In this document: positions 1 to 8,179 of the stretch, in pieces
How the letters are laid out: every line of letters starts with the position of its first letter
Numbering within the stretch: the stretch's first letter is position 1
From: Streptomyces rapamycinicus NRRL 5491
Lineage (GTDB): Bacteria; Actinomycetota; Actinomycetes; Streptomycetales; Streptomycetaceae
Direction: 5' to 3'
Assembly (NCBI RefSeq): GCF_024298965.1
Contig: NZ_CP085193.1
Location: 3,968,001 to 4,032,000, forward strand
DNA length: 64,000 bases
Made by a program: the position numbers and the translations under genes
The notes under the pieces: model-generated
Databases searched by the model: none
What the model saw: only the letters and a program-made list of their open reading frames with translations
What the model was told of the DNA's origin: nothing

Positions 1-212
1 TTCAATGTGGACGTCTCCTCGAAGCGACGGCCCGTGCGGGCAGGACATCGGTGGGCCGGTATTCGCCTCGAGGTTGGCGCAGCGCCGTTTCAGCCGATGC
101 CGCCCGATGTTTCACCGCAGTGACGAAGGACGCGCGAGTGTTACGCGGCGGTGAACCGCGGTGGACGGGCCGGAGCCCTCCGTTACGGTGTCGCGATCAT
201 CGCCGGGGCCGC

Positions 213-1727
213 TCAGACGGCCTGGCCGGGGCCCGTCGTCTCGGGGGTGTCGGGCATGAGGGTGGCCAGCCGCTCGCTGAGATCGGTGACCTCGGGCACG
301 TCGCCGAACTGGCGCACCGCCGTGTCCACGGTCTTGCGCAGCCGGTTGTTGACGCGCTCCGAGCGCACCCGCTTGGCGAGCGGCAGCGCCTCGTGGGCGA
401 CCGCGGCGGCCTGCTCGGGCTGCTTCTGCAGAAGGTGGACCGTGGCCATGCCGATCAGGTTGAGCGCATACGAACGCTGGGGGCCGGACTCGTTCTCGGT
501 CTCCTGGCCGAAGAGCTGCACGGCCTTGCGCATCACCGGGTCGGCCATCTTGGCGTAGGTGGGGCTGCGGCCGGCCACATAGGCGAGGTCGCGGTAGGAG
601 TGGGCGTTCTCCGCGTTGAGCTCGGCCTCGGAGAAGAAGCGGATCCAGTCCGGGTCGCCGTCGCCCCCGGCGCAATCGGCGAAGGTGTCCTCGGCCATCT
701 TCACCGCGCGGTGGCACTTGCTGGGCTGGCCCATATTGGCGTAGGCGCGGGCCTCCATCGCATACAGCATGGCCTGGGTGCGCGGCGTGGCGTTCTCCCG
801 GCTGCCGTACTGCGCGAGGTGGATCAGCTCCAGCGCGTCGTCGGGCCGCCCGACGTGGATCATCTGGCGGCTCATGCTGGAGAGGACGTACGAGCCGAGG
901 GGGCGGTCGCCGGACTCCTTGGCGGCGTGCAGGGCGAGCACGAAGTACTTCTGCGCGGTGGGCTGGAGCCCGATGTCATAGCTCATCCACCCGGCCAGCT
1001 GGGCGAGCTCGCCCGCGACCTTGAACAGCCGCCGGGAGACGGCGTCCGGATGCGGCTCCTGGAGCAGGTCGGTGACCTCGTGCAGCTGGCCGACCACCGC
1101 CTTGCGGCGCAGCCCGCCCCCGCACTGGGCGTCCCAGGCGCGGAACATCACGATCGTGGACTCCAGCAGCTCCAGCTCGGGCTCGGAGAGCCGGGAGACC
1201 CGGCGCGCGCGCCCGCCGTCGGCCGCCCTGGCGCCGCCGGGCTGTCCGCTCGTCGAGGGCACGAGCCAGCGCTGCATGGGCTCGATGAGGGCGGGGCCGG
1301 CGGACAGCGAGAGCGAGGTGCCGAGGAAGCCGCGGCGGGCCAGCATCAGATCGCTGCGGGAGAACTCGCCGATCAGCGCGACGGTTTCGGGCCCGGCCCA
1401 GGGAAGGTCCACCCCGGACACGGACGGTGACCGGTGGACGGCGCGCAGCCCGAGGTCCTCGATGCCGACCACACAGCCGAAGCGCTCGGAGAAAAGCTCG
1501 GAGAGGATCTGCGGAATCGGCTCGCGGGGCTGCTCGCCGTCCAGCCAGCGGCGCACCCGCGAGGTGTCCGTGCTGATGTGGTGGGCACCTAACTGCCGCG
1601 CTCTGCGGTTGACTTGGCGCGCCAGCTCCCCCTTCGACCAGCCGCTGCGCACGAACCACGACCCCAATTGCGCATTGGGGCGCTTCCCAGCACCGCCGCC
1701 GCCGTCGCCCACCCGGAACGCCCCCAT
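213..1727 (-). CDS. nsdA: NsdA-type negative regulator of development and antibiotic production
   Basis: The 504-residue protein matches the Streptomyces NsdA family, known as a negative regulator of sporulation and antibiotic synthesis. What is visible: a conserved N-terminal block rich in Trp/Arg (about residues 20-80, including SWFVRSGWSKGELARQVNRR, which looks like a helix-turn-helix), a hydrophobic stretch after LARRGFLG (about 130-155), then helical TPR-like repeats from about 200 to 470. The ATG start is chosen because the conserved block begins soon after it. The next gene on the chromosome map, a prim-pol protein followed by ftsY, is the same neighbour set I recall for nsdA in S. coelicolor. 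The biochemical mechanism is not evident from sequence. Confidence 0.88.
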   Translation of the reverse strand: MGAFRVGDGGGGAGKRPNAQLGSWFVRSGWSKGELARQVNRRARQLGAHHISTDTSRVRRWLDGEQPREPIPQILSELFSERFGCVVGIEDLGLRAVHRSPSVSGVDLPWAGPETVALIGEFSRSDLMLARRGFLGTSLSLSAGPALIEPMQRWLVPSTSGQPGGARAADGGRARRVSRLSEPELELLESTIVMFRAWDAQCGGGLRRKAVVGQLHEVTDLLQEPHPDAVSRRLFKVAGELAQLAGWMSYDIGLQPTAQKYFVLALHAAKESGDRPLGSYVLSSMSRQMIHVGRPDDALELIHLAQYGSRENATPRTQAMLYAMEARAYANMGQPSKCHRAVKMAEDTFADCAGGDGDPDWIRFFSEAELNAENAHSYRDLAYVAGRSPTYAKMADPVMRKAVQLFGQETENESGPQRSYALNLIGMATVHLLQKQPEQAAAVAHEALPLAKRVRSERVNNRLRKTVDTAVRQFGDVPEVTDLSERLATLMPDTPETTGPGQAV

Positions 1728-2177
1728 CCCACGAATCTTCCCGGACCGCCACCAGAATGCCTTCTGTCACGGTCAGTTGTCCCCGGGATGCGGCTCATCA
1801 ACCGTCCGGACGGGGAACCGCCTCATGCCAGTGGCATGTACCGATCCGTACTCCGCCCGTCGTCAGCTCGCATTCGAGCGAGCGCCACTTCCAGGGACTG
1901 TGCACTGAAAGTAATCCTACGATCACGCCTCCGGCGAGGCGGTTCCCGAAAACGCCACCATTCGCCACCCCTTCGAATGAACCCGGTTGCCGTTTCCCAC
2001 GATTCACTTGACACCGAGGCGACGGGAAGAGGTGAAGGGGTGCACGTGGGGGCGCGCGGGTCGCGTCTCACCACCTCCGTCACATCGGAGCGCACCCCGC
2101 CGCACCTCATCGGCGACGGAGCGTCATCGTGATGCTCCGACTCGTAACCATCGAGAGCGGGACCCGTTGGAGGGGGC
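1728..2177. promoter_or_regulatory. Divergent intergenic region nsdA / prim-pol gene with palindromes
   Basis: This 450-base gap separates two divergent genes and has no convincing ORF. It holds a perfect 12-base palindrome CCGTCCGGACGG at 1802-1813 and a perfect 15-base dyad CATGCCA-G-TGGCATG at 1824-1838, both within 115 bases of the nsdA start and well placed as operators. A TTGACA hexamer lies on the plus strand near 2008, without a good -10 partner. Regulators are unknown. Confidence 0.45.
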
Positions 2178-2849
2178 ATGGGCTTCACGATCGGCGGCAT
2201 CCGGGACATGCGGTCCGGCTCACGGCGCCGCGGCCGTACGTCCGAGTCCACGACGGTGGCGGAGTACACCGGGCTGTGGGGCTGGGACGTGGTGCCGGGC
2301 GCACGGGCGGCACGGGGCTCGGGGGGCGGCAGAAACGAATGCTCATGCGGTGACCGGGACTGTCCCTCCCCCGGCGCGCATCCGCTCGCCTTCGCCCCCG
2401 GCGTCCCGGCGGGCGCCACCCTGGACGCCGCCGCGGCCGCGTGGGAGCGGGTCCCCGGGGCGGCCGTACTGCTGCCCGTGGGCCGCTCGTTCGACGTCCT
2501 GGAGGTCTCGGAGTACGCGGGCGGACACGCGCTGGTCCGGCTGGAGCGGATGGGGCTGCCCCTCGGCCCGGTGGCCGCCACCCCGCACGGGCGCGCCCAG
2601 TTCTTCGTCGCCCCCGGCGCCGCCGCCGAACTCCCCGAACTGCTGTACCGCATGGGATGGGACGACGCCGATCTCGATCTGCGCTGCCTGGGCTCGGGCG
2701 ACCACATCACCGCCCCGCCCTCGGACCTCGGCGGGCTCGGACCGGTCCGCTGGCTGCGCCCGCCGACCCTCGACACCGCGGGCCGCCCGCCGCACGCCCG
2801 GCTGGTGCTGGGGACCCTGGCCTATTTGAGCCATCGGGCCGGGGGCTGA
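2178..2849 (+). CDS. Solitary prim-pol (bifunctional DNA primase/polymerase N-terminal) domain protein
   Basis: The 223-residue product resembles the short Streptomyces proteins assigned to the bifunctional DNA primase/polymerase N-terminal (prim-pol) family. It has the cysteine-bearing segment CSCGDRDCPSPGAHPL near residue 57, typical of these proteins, and then only the one domain; no helicase domain follows. A strong ribosome binding site (GGAGGGGG) precedes the ATG. The gene stands alone between divergent nsdA and convergent ftsY. Whether it has any primase or polymerase activity is unknown: I did not see an obvious full set of catalytic acidic residues, so a structural or regulatory role is possible. 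Confidence 0.7.
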   Translation: MGFTIGGIRDMRSGSRRRGRTSESTTVAEYTGLWGWDVVPGARAARGSGGGRNECSCGDRDCPSPGAHPLAFAPGVPAGATLDAAAAAWERVPGAAVLLPVGRSFDVLEVSEYAGGHALVRLERMGLPLGPVAATPHGRAQFFVAPGAAAELPELLYRMGWDDADLDLRCLGSGDHITAPPSDLGGLGPVRWLRPPTLDTAGRPPHARLVLGTLAYLSHRAGG

Positions 2850-2876
2850 CCCCCGCGGTCCGCCCGATACGCGAAA

Positions 2877-2916
2877 CGCCGGACGGGCCGGGAGTTCAAC
2901 CCCGGCCCGTCCGGCG
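2877..2916. terminator. Bidirectional hairpin between convergent genes
   Basis: Two 16-base perfectly complementary arms (2877-2892 and 2901-2916, starting CGCCGGACGGG) enclose an 8-base loop. It lies between the 3' ends of the convergent prim-pol gene and ftsY, so it probably stops transcription from both sides. There is no T run, as is common for actinobacterial terminators. Confidence 0.8.
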
Positions 2917-2945
2917 CGATACGGGTGATCCCCCCACCACGGGCC

Positions 2946-4163
2946 TCAGCCGCCGATCAGCGCGTCGACGAACGCCTCCGGCTCGAACGGCGCGAGATCG
3001 TCCGCGCCCTCGCCCAGGCCCACCAGCTTGACCGGGACGTTCAGCTCGCGCTGGACCGCCACCACGATGCCGCCCTTGGCGGTGCCGTCCAGCTTGGTCA
3101 GCACGATGCCGGTGATGTCCACCACCTCGGCGAACACCCGCGCCTGCACCAGGCCGTTCTGCCCGGTCGTGGCGTCCAGGACCAGCAGCACCTCGTCCAC
3201 CGCGCCGTGCTTCTCCACGACCCGCTTGACCTTGCCCAGCTCGTCCATCAGACCGGTCTTGGTGTGCAGCCGCCCGGCGGTGTCGATCAGGACGACATCC
3301 GCGCTCTCGGCGATGCCCTCCTTCACCGCGTCGAAGGCGACCGACGCCGGATCGCCGGCCTCCGGTCCCCGGACCGTACGGGCACCGACCCGCTCGCCCC
3401 AGGTCTGCAGCTGATCGGCGGCCGCGGCGCGGAAGGTGTCGGCCGCGCCGAGCACCACCGACTTGCCGTCGGCCACGAGCACCCGGGCCAGCTTGCCGGT
3501 CGTGGTCGTCTTACCGGTGCCATTGACGCCGACGACCATGACGACACCCGGCTTCTCCTCGCCGTTCGCGCCCACACCGCTCTCGGTGTGCACCGAACGG
3601 TCGGCCTCGGTGCCGATGAGGTGCAGCAGCTCCTCGCGCAGCAGCCCGCGCAGCTCGTCGGGCGTACGGGTGCCCAGCACCTTCACGCGCTCCCGCAGCC
3701 GCTCGACCAGCTCCTGGGTCGGCGCCACACCGACGTCCGCGGTCAGCAGCGTGTCCTCGACCTCCTCCCAGGTCTCGTCGTCGAGGTGCTCCCGGGACAG
3801 CAGCGTCAGCAGCCCCTTGCCCAGAGTGTTCTGGGAGCGGGACAGCCGGGCGCGGAGCCGGACCAGCCGGCCGGCGGTCGGCTCCGGGACCTCGATCGGC
3901 GGGACCTCGGGCGCGGGTGCCTCCGCGGTCGCGGCCGGGGCCCCGGCGCCCGGAAGATCCACCTCCTCGATGGTTCTGCGTGGTTCCTCACGCGGGGTTT
4001 CGGCCTCCTCGCCGACGTGCGGTTCGGCGGGCGGCGCGGTGACGGTGGGGCTGCTCGGCGGGGGCGGGGGCAGCCGCTTCTTCTTGCGGCCGCTGATCAC
4101 GAGCCCGCTGATCGCGGCGACCGCGACCACAGCGATGACTACGGCAAGGATGAGGTATTCCAT
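2946..4163 (-). CDS. ftsY: Signal recognition particle receptor FtsY
   Basis: FtsY is the membrane-bound SRP receptor GTPase that docks ribosome-SRP complexes at the translocon. The 405-residue protein starts at ATG 4163 with a single hydrophobic anchor (residues 1-25, MEYLILAVVIAVVAVAAISG), then a basic stop and a proline/acid-rich linker to about residue 95. The NG domain follows, with the P-loop GVNGTGKTTTTGKLA, the DTAGR box and TKLDGTAKGG. An upstream in-frame extension through the neighbouring gene was rejected because the membrane anchor marks the true N terminus. It lies 35 bases after the response regulator gene on the same strand, so some read-through is likely. Confidence 0.96.
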   Translation of the reverse strand: MEYLILAVVIAVVAVAAISGLVISGRKKKRLPPPPPSSPTVTAPPAEPHVGEEAETPREEPRRTIEEVDLPGAGAPAATAEAPAPEVPPIEVPEPTAGRLVRLRARLSRSQNTLGKGLLTLLSREHLDDETWEEVEDTLLTADVGVAPTQELVERLRERVKVLGTRTPDELRGLLREELLHLIGTEADRSVHTESGVGANGEEKPGVVMVVGVNGTGKTTTTGKLARVLVADGKSVVLGAADTFRAAAADQLQTWGERVGARTVRGPEAGDPASVAFDAVKEGIAESADVVLIDTAGRLHTKTGLMDELGKVKRVVEKHGAVDEVLLVLDATTGQNGLVQARVFAEVVDITGIVLTKLDGTAKGGIVVAVQRELNVPVKLVGLGEGADDLAPFEPEAFVDALIGG

Positions 4164-4198
4164 AACGCCCCCCAGTATCAGCCACGAGGGGGAGCGAG

Positions 4199-4846
4199 TC
4201 ATTCGCCTCCCAGCCCGGCCTGCCGGGCGCGCACGATCGCCTGCGCGCGGTCCCGCACCTGGAGCTTGGCGAAGATCGATCCGACGTGATTGCGCACCGT
4301 CTTGTCCGTCACCACCAGCCGCTGGGCGATCTGGCGATAGCCGAGCCCGGCCGCGAGCAGATCCAGCACCTCCAGCTCCCGGGCGGTCAGCGTCGGGAAC
4401 GCCTCCTTCGCGGACGCCGAACCCGACGCGCCGACCAGCGCCCCGAGCCGCTCGGCCATCCGCGGGCTGAAGACCGCGCCGCCGCGCGCCACGGTGTGCA
4501 GCGCCCGCAGGATCTCGTCCCGGCCCGCGCCCTTGAGCAGATAGCCGCGGGCCCCGGCGCGCAGGGCGGCCAGCAGACTGTCGTCGTCCTCGGACATCGT
4601 CATGACCAGCACCCGGATCTCGGGGTGATCGCACAGGATCCGCCGGGTCGCCTCCAGCCCGGACCGGCCCGGCAGCGCGAGATCCATCATCACCAGATCC
4701 GGGCCGGTGCGCACGGCCTCGGCCATCGCCCCGTCCGCGCAGGCCGCCTGGCCGACGACGGTGAACGCGTCATCGAGATTGACGGCGGCGGCCAGGCCCT
4801 CCCGGAAGAGGGGATGATCGTCCACCAGCAACACTCTCCACCGCAC
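4199..4846 (-). CDS. NarL/LuxR-family response regulator
   Basis: The 215-residue two-domain regulator has a receiver domain (DD at residues 9-10, phospho-acceptor Asp55 in MMDLALPG, Lys in the YLLKG motif) and a C-terminal LuxR helix-turn-helix (LTARELEVLDLLAAG...TDKTVRNHVGSIFAKL). I place the start at GTG 4846 because the receiver fold begins there. The longer reading frame upstream runs through a repeat element and codes for nothing conserved. It is the evident partner of the histidine kinase gene upstream (HisKA_3 kinases pair with NarL-type regulators). Target genes are not evident; ftsY lies directly downstream. Confidence 0.92.
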   Translation of the reverse strand: MRWRVLLVDDHPLFREGLAAAVNLDDAFTVVGQAACADGAMAEAVRTGPDLVMMDLALPGRSGLEATRRILCDHPEIRVLVMTMSEDDDSLLAALRAGARGYLLKGAGRDEILRALHTVARGGAVFSPRMAERLGALVGASGSASAKEAFPTLTARELEVLDLLAAGLGYRQIAQRLVVTDKTVRNHVGSIFAKLQVRDRAQAIVRARQAGLGGE

Positions 4847-4880
4847 GCTTCGCTCGCACCTTTCTTCTCGAGGCTCGGTT

Positions 4881-4973
4881 CTCCCCCAGCTACCGCTGGG
4901 AGGTACCCCCGCCGGGGCGCAAAAGCCTCCCCCGGCCACCGCTGCGAGGTGCCCCCTCCGGGGCGCAAAAGCC
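4881..4973. repeat. Tandem 46-bp element between kinase and regulator genes
   Basis: Two copies of a 47-base unit (4881-4927 and 4927-4973) differ at about five positions. Each begins CTCCCCC and ends GGGGCGCAAAAGCC. The first contains the dyad CCCAGC-TACC-GCTGGG. The second copy ends exactly at the base before the kinase stop codon. Short sequences of the type CTCCCAGCGGTAGCTGGGGG are, as I recall, scattered in many Streptomyces genomes, so this is probably a dispersed non-coding repeat. It fills most of the 127-base gap. Confidence 0.7.
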
Positions 4974-7106
4974 TTAAGGCGCCCGGCTCATCGATCCGAT
5001 GCTCTTGAGGAGGGCCCGGCACGCCTCGTGCCCGGTCGGCTTCCGGTGCTCCTCCGGGTTGCCGTGTTCGCCCGGTCCGGCGAGGGGCAGCACCGCGTGG
5101 ACCACCGTGCCGGTCGCCGATCCGGTCACCGAGCAGGAGCCGCCGATCTCCTCGGCCCGTTCGGTGACCGAGGCGAGGCCGACGCCGGGTACCGCGGTCT
5201 CGCGCAGTCCGCTGCCGTCGTCGGTGACCTTGACCTCGAGGGTGTCCGGGCCCGCGGTCAGCTCGACGCCCACCTGGCGTGCCCGGGCGTGCCGTACGGC
5301 GTTGGTCAGCGACTCCGCCGCGATCCGGTAGGCGGCCGTCTCCACACCGGGCGACAGCGGGGGCAGTGCGGCGGGGCGGCTGGCCACGTTGACCCGCAGG
5401 CCGTCGACGCCCAGCCGGTGCGCCAGGTCGCGGACCGCGCCGGCGAGTCCGCGCTCGGCCAGCGCGGCCGGGGCGAGGCCCGCGGTGATCCGGCGCACCT
5501 CGACCAGGGCTTCGGCGAGCGTCTCGGCGGCCTCGCACAGCTGCGGGGTGGCGGGGTGGCCGGGCGGGCAGGAGGTCTGGGCGATGTCCAGGCGCAGCCT
5601 TACGGCGGCCAGTTGGGGGCCGAGTCCGTCGTGGATCTCCCGGCGCAGCCGGCGGCGCTCCTGTTCGCGGGCGAGCACCATGCGCTCGCGGGCGGCCTGG
5701 GCCTCCTCGGCCAGGCGCAGCGCGGCAAGCGCGGGGGCGGCCTGGTCGGCGAGGAGGGAGAGCAGTCCGCTGTCGCGTTCGGCGGGGGTGCCGGAGCCGT
5801 CGCGGGAGACCTCCAACCGGCCGACGGTACGGCCGTGGTGGCGCAGCAGGAACGTCTGGACCGCGCCGGTCAGCGGGGCCCCCGCGGCGGCCAGCCGCCG
5901 GGGCCCGGCGCGGGTGTCGACGCTGACGGCGGCGCCGGAGACGCCGAGGTCCTCCACGGCGCTGCGGCAGATCTGCTGGGGCACCTCGCCGGGGTGCGGG
6001 GCCTGTTGGAGCCGTACGGCGAGGGCGCTCACAGCTTCGTGCGGGCGGGCCCGGGGCCCGTAGAAGGCGCGCTCGACGCAGAGGGTGAGCTTGCGGGCGC
6101 TGGGCCGCAGCCCCCAGCCCAGCACCAGGGCGCATCCGGCGGTGACGGTCGTGGCCCCGCTGCGCACGGAGGGGAGTCCGGCCTGGACGGCGACGACCGC
6201 GCAGACCACCACGGCGGCCAGGGAGGTGAGCACGAAGGCGCGGGCGAGGCGGTGGCTGGTGGAGCGGTCGAGCCGCCATATGCCGGTGCGGGCGACGCCG
6301 AGGCAGATCGCGGCGGCCCATACGGCGCTGCCGACCGTACGGGCCACGATGGTGGGCACGCCCTCGCCCCACTGGGACAGCAGGAGCGAGACGCAGGCGG
6401 GGTAGGCGGCGGCCAGCAGCGCCCAGTCGCGCCGCTCGGCGCCGCGCGAGACGGCGGCGCGGCAGCACAGGGCGGTGGTCACGGCCGCGGCGACGCTGCG
6501 CAGCACCCAGGGTTCGGCCTCGGCGTAGGTGTCGAGGTGGTCGAAGGCCCACTGGCCGCTCGCTGTGGAGAACGCCGGGTTGGCCACGGAGCCCACCCGG
6601 GGCTCGCTGATCAGCCACAGCCCCGCGTACCCCAGCCAGTAACCGGACGCCCCCAGGCTGATCACCCACCACTGCCACCGCCGGCGCCCGCCCCGGGGGA
6701 ACAGCCAGAGCGGCAGCAGCAGTACGGTCAGCGGGCGGCAGGCCATCTTGGCGGCGGCGAGCAGCAGGGACAGCACGGCGCCCGTGGTGCCCAGGTCGGC
6801 CAGGCCCAGCAGTCCGGCGGCGGCCGAGGGCAGCAGCCACAGGCCGCCCGCCACCAGCAGGACGCCGCCGTAGCGCCGGGCCGAGCGCTCGGCGAGCAGC
6901 AGCACGCCGACGCCCAGCACCGGGACGCCGACGGCGACCCTGGTCAGCACGGTGGCGCCCCGGGGGTGGGGGTAAGCGAGCGCGAGCCACTCGTCGTTGA
7001 CCCGCAGCAGCCCGGCCACCCATCCGGCCAGGACCACCACGATCAGTGCCGATACCCCGCCCGCGGCGCGCACGGCGCGGTCCTTCGGCAGTGCGGCCTG
7101 TCGCAT
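4974..7106 (-). CDS. Membrane sensor histidine kinase (HisKA_3 type)
   Basis: The 710-residue protein has many hydrophobic segments in its N-terminal half (about residues 10-330, roughly eight to ten membrane passes), then a GAF-like region (about 350-465) ending in a coiled linker. The dimerisation domain has the phospho-acceptor His492 in REIHDGLGPQL, followed by a HATPase domain with the N box (ESLTNAVRHA), G1 box (VTDDGSGL) and a second glycine-rich loop (GVGLASVTERA). It belongs to the NarL-partner kinases and should phosphorylate the regulator encoded just downstream. Its start is one base after the stop of a small secreted-protein gene, suggesting co-transcription. The signal sensed is unknown. 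Confidence 0.93.
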   Translation of the reverse strand: MRQAALPKDRAVRAAGGVSALIVVVLAGWVAGLLRVNDEWLALAYPHPRGATVLTRVAVGVPVLGVGVLLLAERSARRYGGVLLVAGGLWLLPSAAAGLLGLADLGTTGAVLSLLLAAAKMACRPLTVLLLPLWLFPRGGRRRWQWWVISLGASGYWLGYAGLWLISEPRVGSVANPAFSTASGQWAFDHLDTYAEAEPWVLRSVAAAVTTALCCRAAVSRGAERRDWALLAAAYPACVSLLLSQWGEGVPTIVARTVGSAVWAAAICLGVARTGIWRLDRSTSHRLARAFVLTSLAAVVVCAVVAVQAGLPSVRSGATTVTAGCALVLGWGLRPSARKLTLCVERAFYGPRARPHEAVSALAVRLQQAPHPGEVPQQICRSAVEDLGVSGAAVSVDTRAGPRRLAAAGAPLTGAVQTFLLRHHGRTVGRLEVSRDGSGTPAERDSGLLSLLADQAAPALAALRLAEEAQAARERMVLAREQERRRLRREIHDGLGPQLAAVRLRLDIAQTSCPPGHPATPQLCEAAETLAEALVEVRRITAGLAPAALAERGLAGAVRDLAHRLGVDGLRVNVASRPAALPPLSPGVETAAYRIAAESLTNAVRHARARQVGVELTAGPDTLEVKVTDDGSGLRETAVPGVGLASVTERAEEIGGSCSVTGSATGTVVHAVLPLAGPGEHGNPEEHRKPTGHEACRALLKSIGSMSRAP

Positions 7107-7107
7107 C

Positions 7108-7416
7108 TCAACCGGCGACCGGCCCGGCGGTCAGGGCGCGCGCCGCGCCGGAGCCGCCTCTGGCCCACAGCGTGACGTAGTTGTCGTTGCGGCCGGGACG
7201 GCATTTGTACTCGGCCCACTTGTGCCGTTCGACACCGGCCTTGCCCGCGCGTTTGCAGGCCGCGGTGGTGTCGTAGTGCCCCGCCTCCCGCCAGTCGGTG
7301 TCGGCGGTCGTGACGGCGTGGGAGGAGGCGGTGGCGGGGGAGGCGGCCGCGGTCCACATGACGGCCCCGGCGCTCAGGCCGAGGGCGATCGCCGTGCGGA
7401 TTCGGGTAGGGCGCAT
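7108..7416 (-). CDS. Small secreted protein upstream of the histidine kinase
   Basis: The ATG at 7416 has a perfect AAGGAG site 6 bases upstream. The 102-residue product has a typical Sec signal peptide (basic MRPTRIRTAIALGL, hydrophobic core, probable cleavage after ...SPATA near residue 31). The mature part of about 70 residues has two cysteines (in AACKR and YKCRPG) that could form one disulphide, plus several aromatic residues. No family was recognised. The stop codon is one base from the start of the sensor kinase gene, so the two are very likely co-expressed; a role as accessory or signal protein for the kinase is inference only. Confidence 0.8.
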   Translation of the reverse strand: MRPTRIRTAIALGLSAGAVMWTAAASPATASSHAVTTADTDWREAGHYDTTAACKRAGKAGVERHKWAEYKCRPGRNDNYVTLWARGGSGAARALTAGPVAG

Positions 7417-7547
7417 GGTCGTTCTCCTTGTGTCTCGCCCGAGCACTACCCGCCACCGCGGCCGTGAAGTGCGCGGATGCCCCGGCCCACCCGAACCGGT
7501 GACCTCCTAGCACCCCCGTTTCCATAGGCGGCGCCGGTCTCCGGTGC

Positions 7548-7976
7548 TCACCCCACGAGCAGCAGTACGGCCACCGCGATCGTCTCCGCCTCTCCGTAAG
7601 GCAGTCCGAAGCGCATCAGGGCGAGCATGATGGGCTGCGCCGCCCAGACCTCCAGCGTGTCGAGGAAGTTCGCGAGCCGGTGGGCGTAGCGGCGCACCAT
7701 GGCGGTCTCGCGGGGGCTGAGCCGGCTGAGCAGCTTGGCCAGCAGCGCGCCCCCGTGGCGGAGGGCGGTCACCAGCAGCCGCTGCCGGATGAGCCGCGCC
7801 GCCTCGGGGCCGGGACCGGTGCGGGTGCCGTCGCAGTCGCCGTCGCCGTCGCCGGAGAAGAGCGCGGCCTTGGCGGATTCCAGGGGCCCGGGGTCGCCGG
7901 CGGTCTGCCGGACCCGGGTGATGAGGTCGTCGATGTCGGCCGCGGTGATGAGCGATTCCCCCGTGCTGATCGTCAC
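7548..7976 (-). CDS. Conserved hypothetical protein with Gly/Asp-rich linker
   Basis: The 142-residue protein starts at GTG 7976, chosen for its GAGGAGGGG ribosome binding site; a longer frame upstream lacks one. Visible parts are an N-terminal helix (residues 8-30), a short acidic linker (SGDGDGDCDG, about 40-50), then a mostly helical region with a hydrophobic C terminus (ALMRFGLPYGEAETIAVAVLLLVG). It faces the divergent oxidoreductase gene across about 200 bases. No function is assigned; I do not recognise the family. Confidence 0.6.
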   Translation of the reverse strand: MTISTGESLITAADIDDLITRVRQTAGDPGPLESAKAALFSGDGDGDCDGTRTGPGPEAARLIRQRLLVTALRHGGALLAKLLSRLSPRETAMVRRYAHRLANFLDTLEVWAAQPIMLALMRFGLPYGEAETIAVAVLLLVG

Positions 7977-8179
7977 GCGCCCCTCCTCAGTCGGTGTGTG
8001 CGGGCTGTGGCCCATGGGCGGGCCGGCCCTCACCTTCGGCCGCCCCGCGTCCCAGGCACATGAGTCATCCGCCCCGGCCGTGCCCGTGCGGTGGGCCGAA
8101 CGGGCCATGATGGTGGCGATTTGACGGTCCGTCAGCTACGGTCCGGCTGCCGCGTCCCATGACGAAGGAGGACATCCGC

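Noticed and set aside
1..212. Possible gene before nsdA
   Set aside because: Frames here are short or are extensions of the antisense of nsdA; no ribosome binding site or family resemblance in the 212 bases available.
2946..4634. FtsY extended upstream through the response regulator region
   Set aside because: The extra 157 codons are out-of-frame translation of the regulator gene; the hydrophobic anchor MEYLILAVVIAVVAV marks the true start.
5028..7175. A long plus-strand frame opposite the histidine kinase
   Set aside because: Low-complexity Gly/Gln/Arg translation with no family resemblance; the opposite strand encodes a complete kinase.
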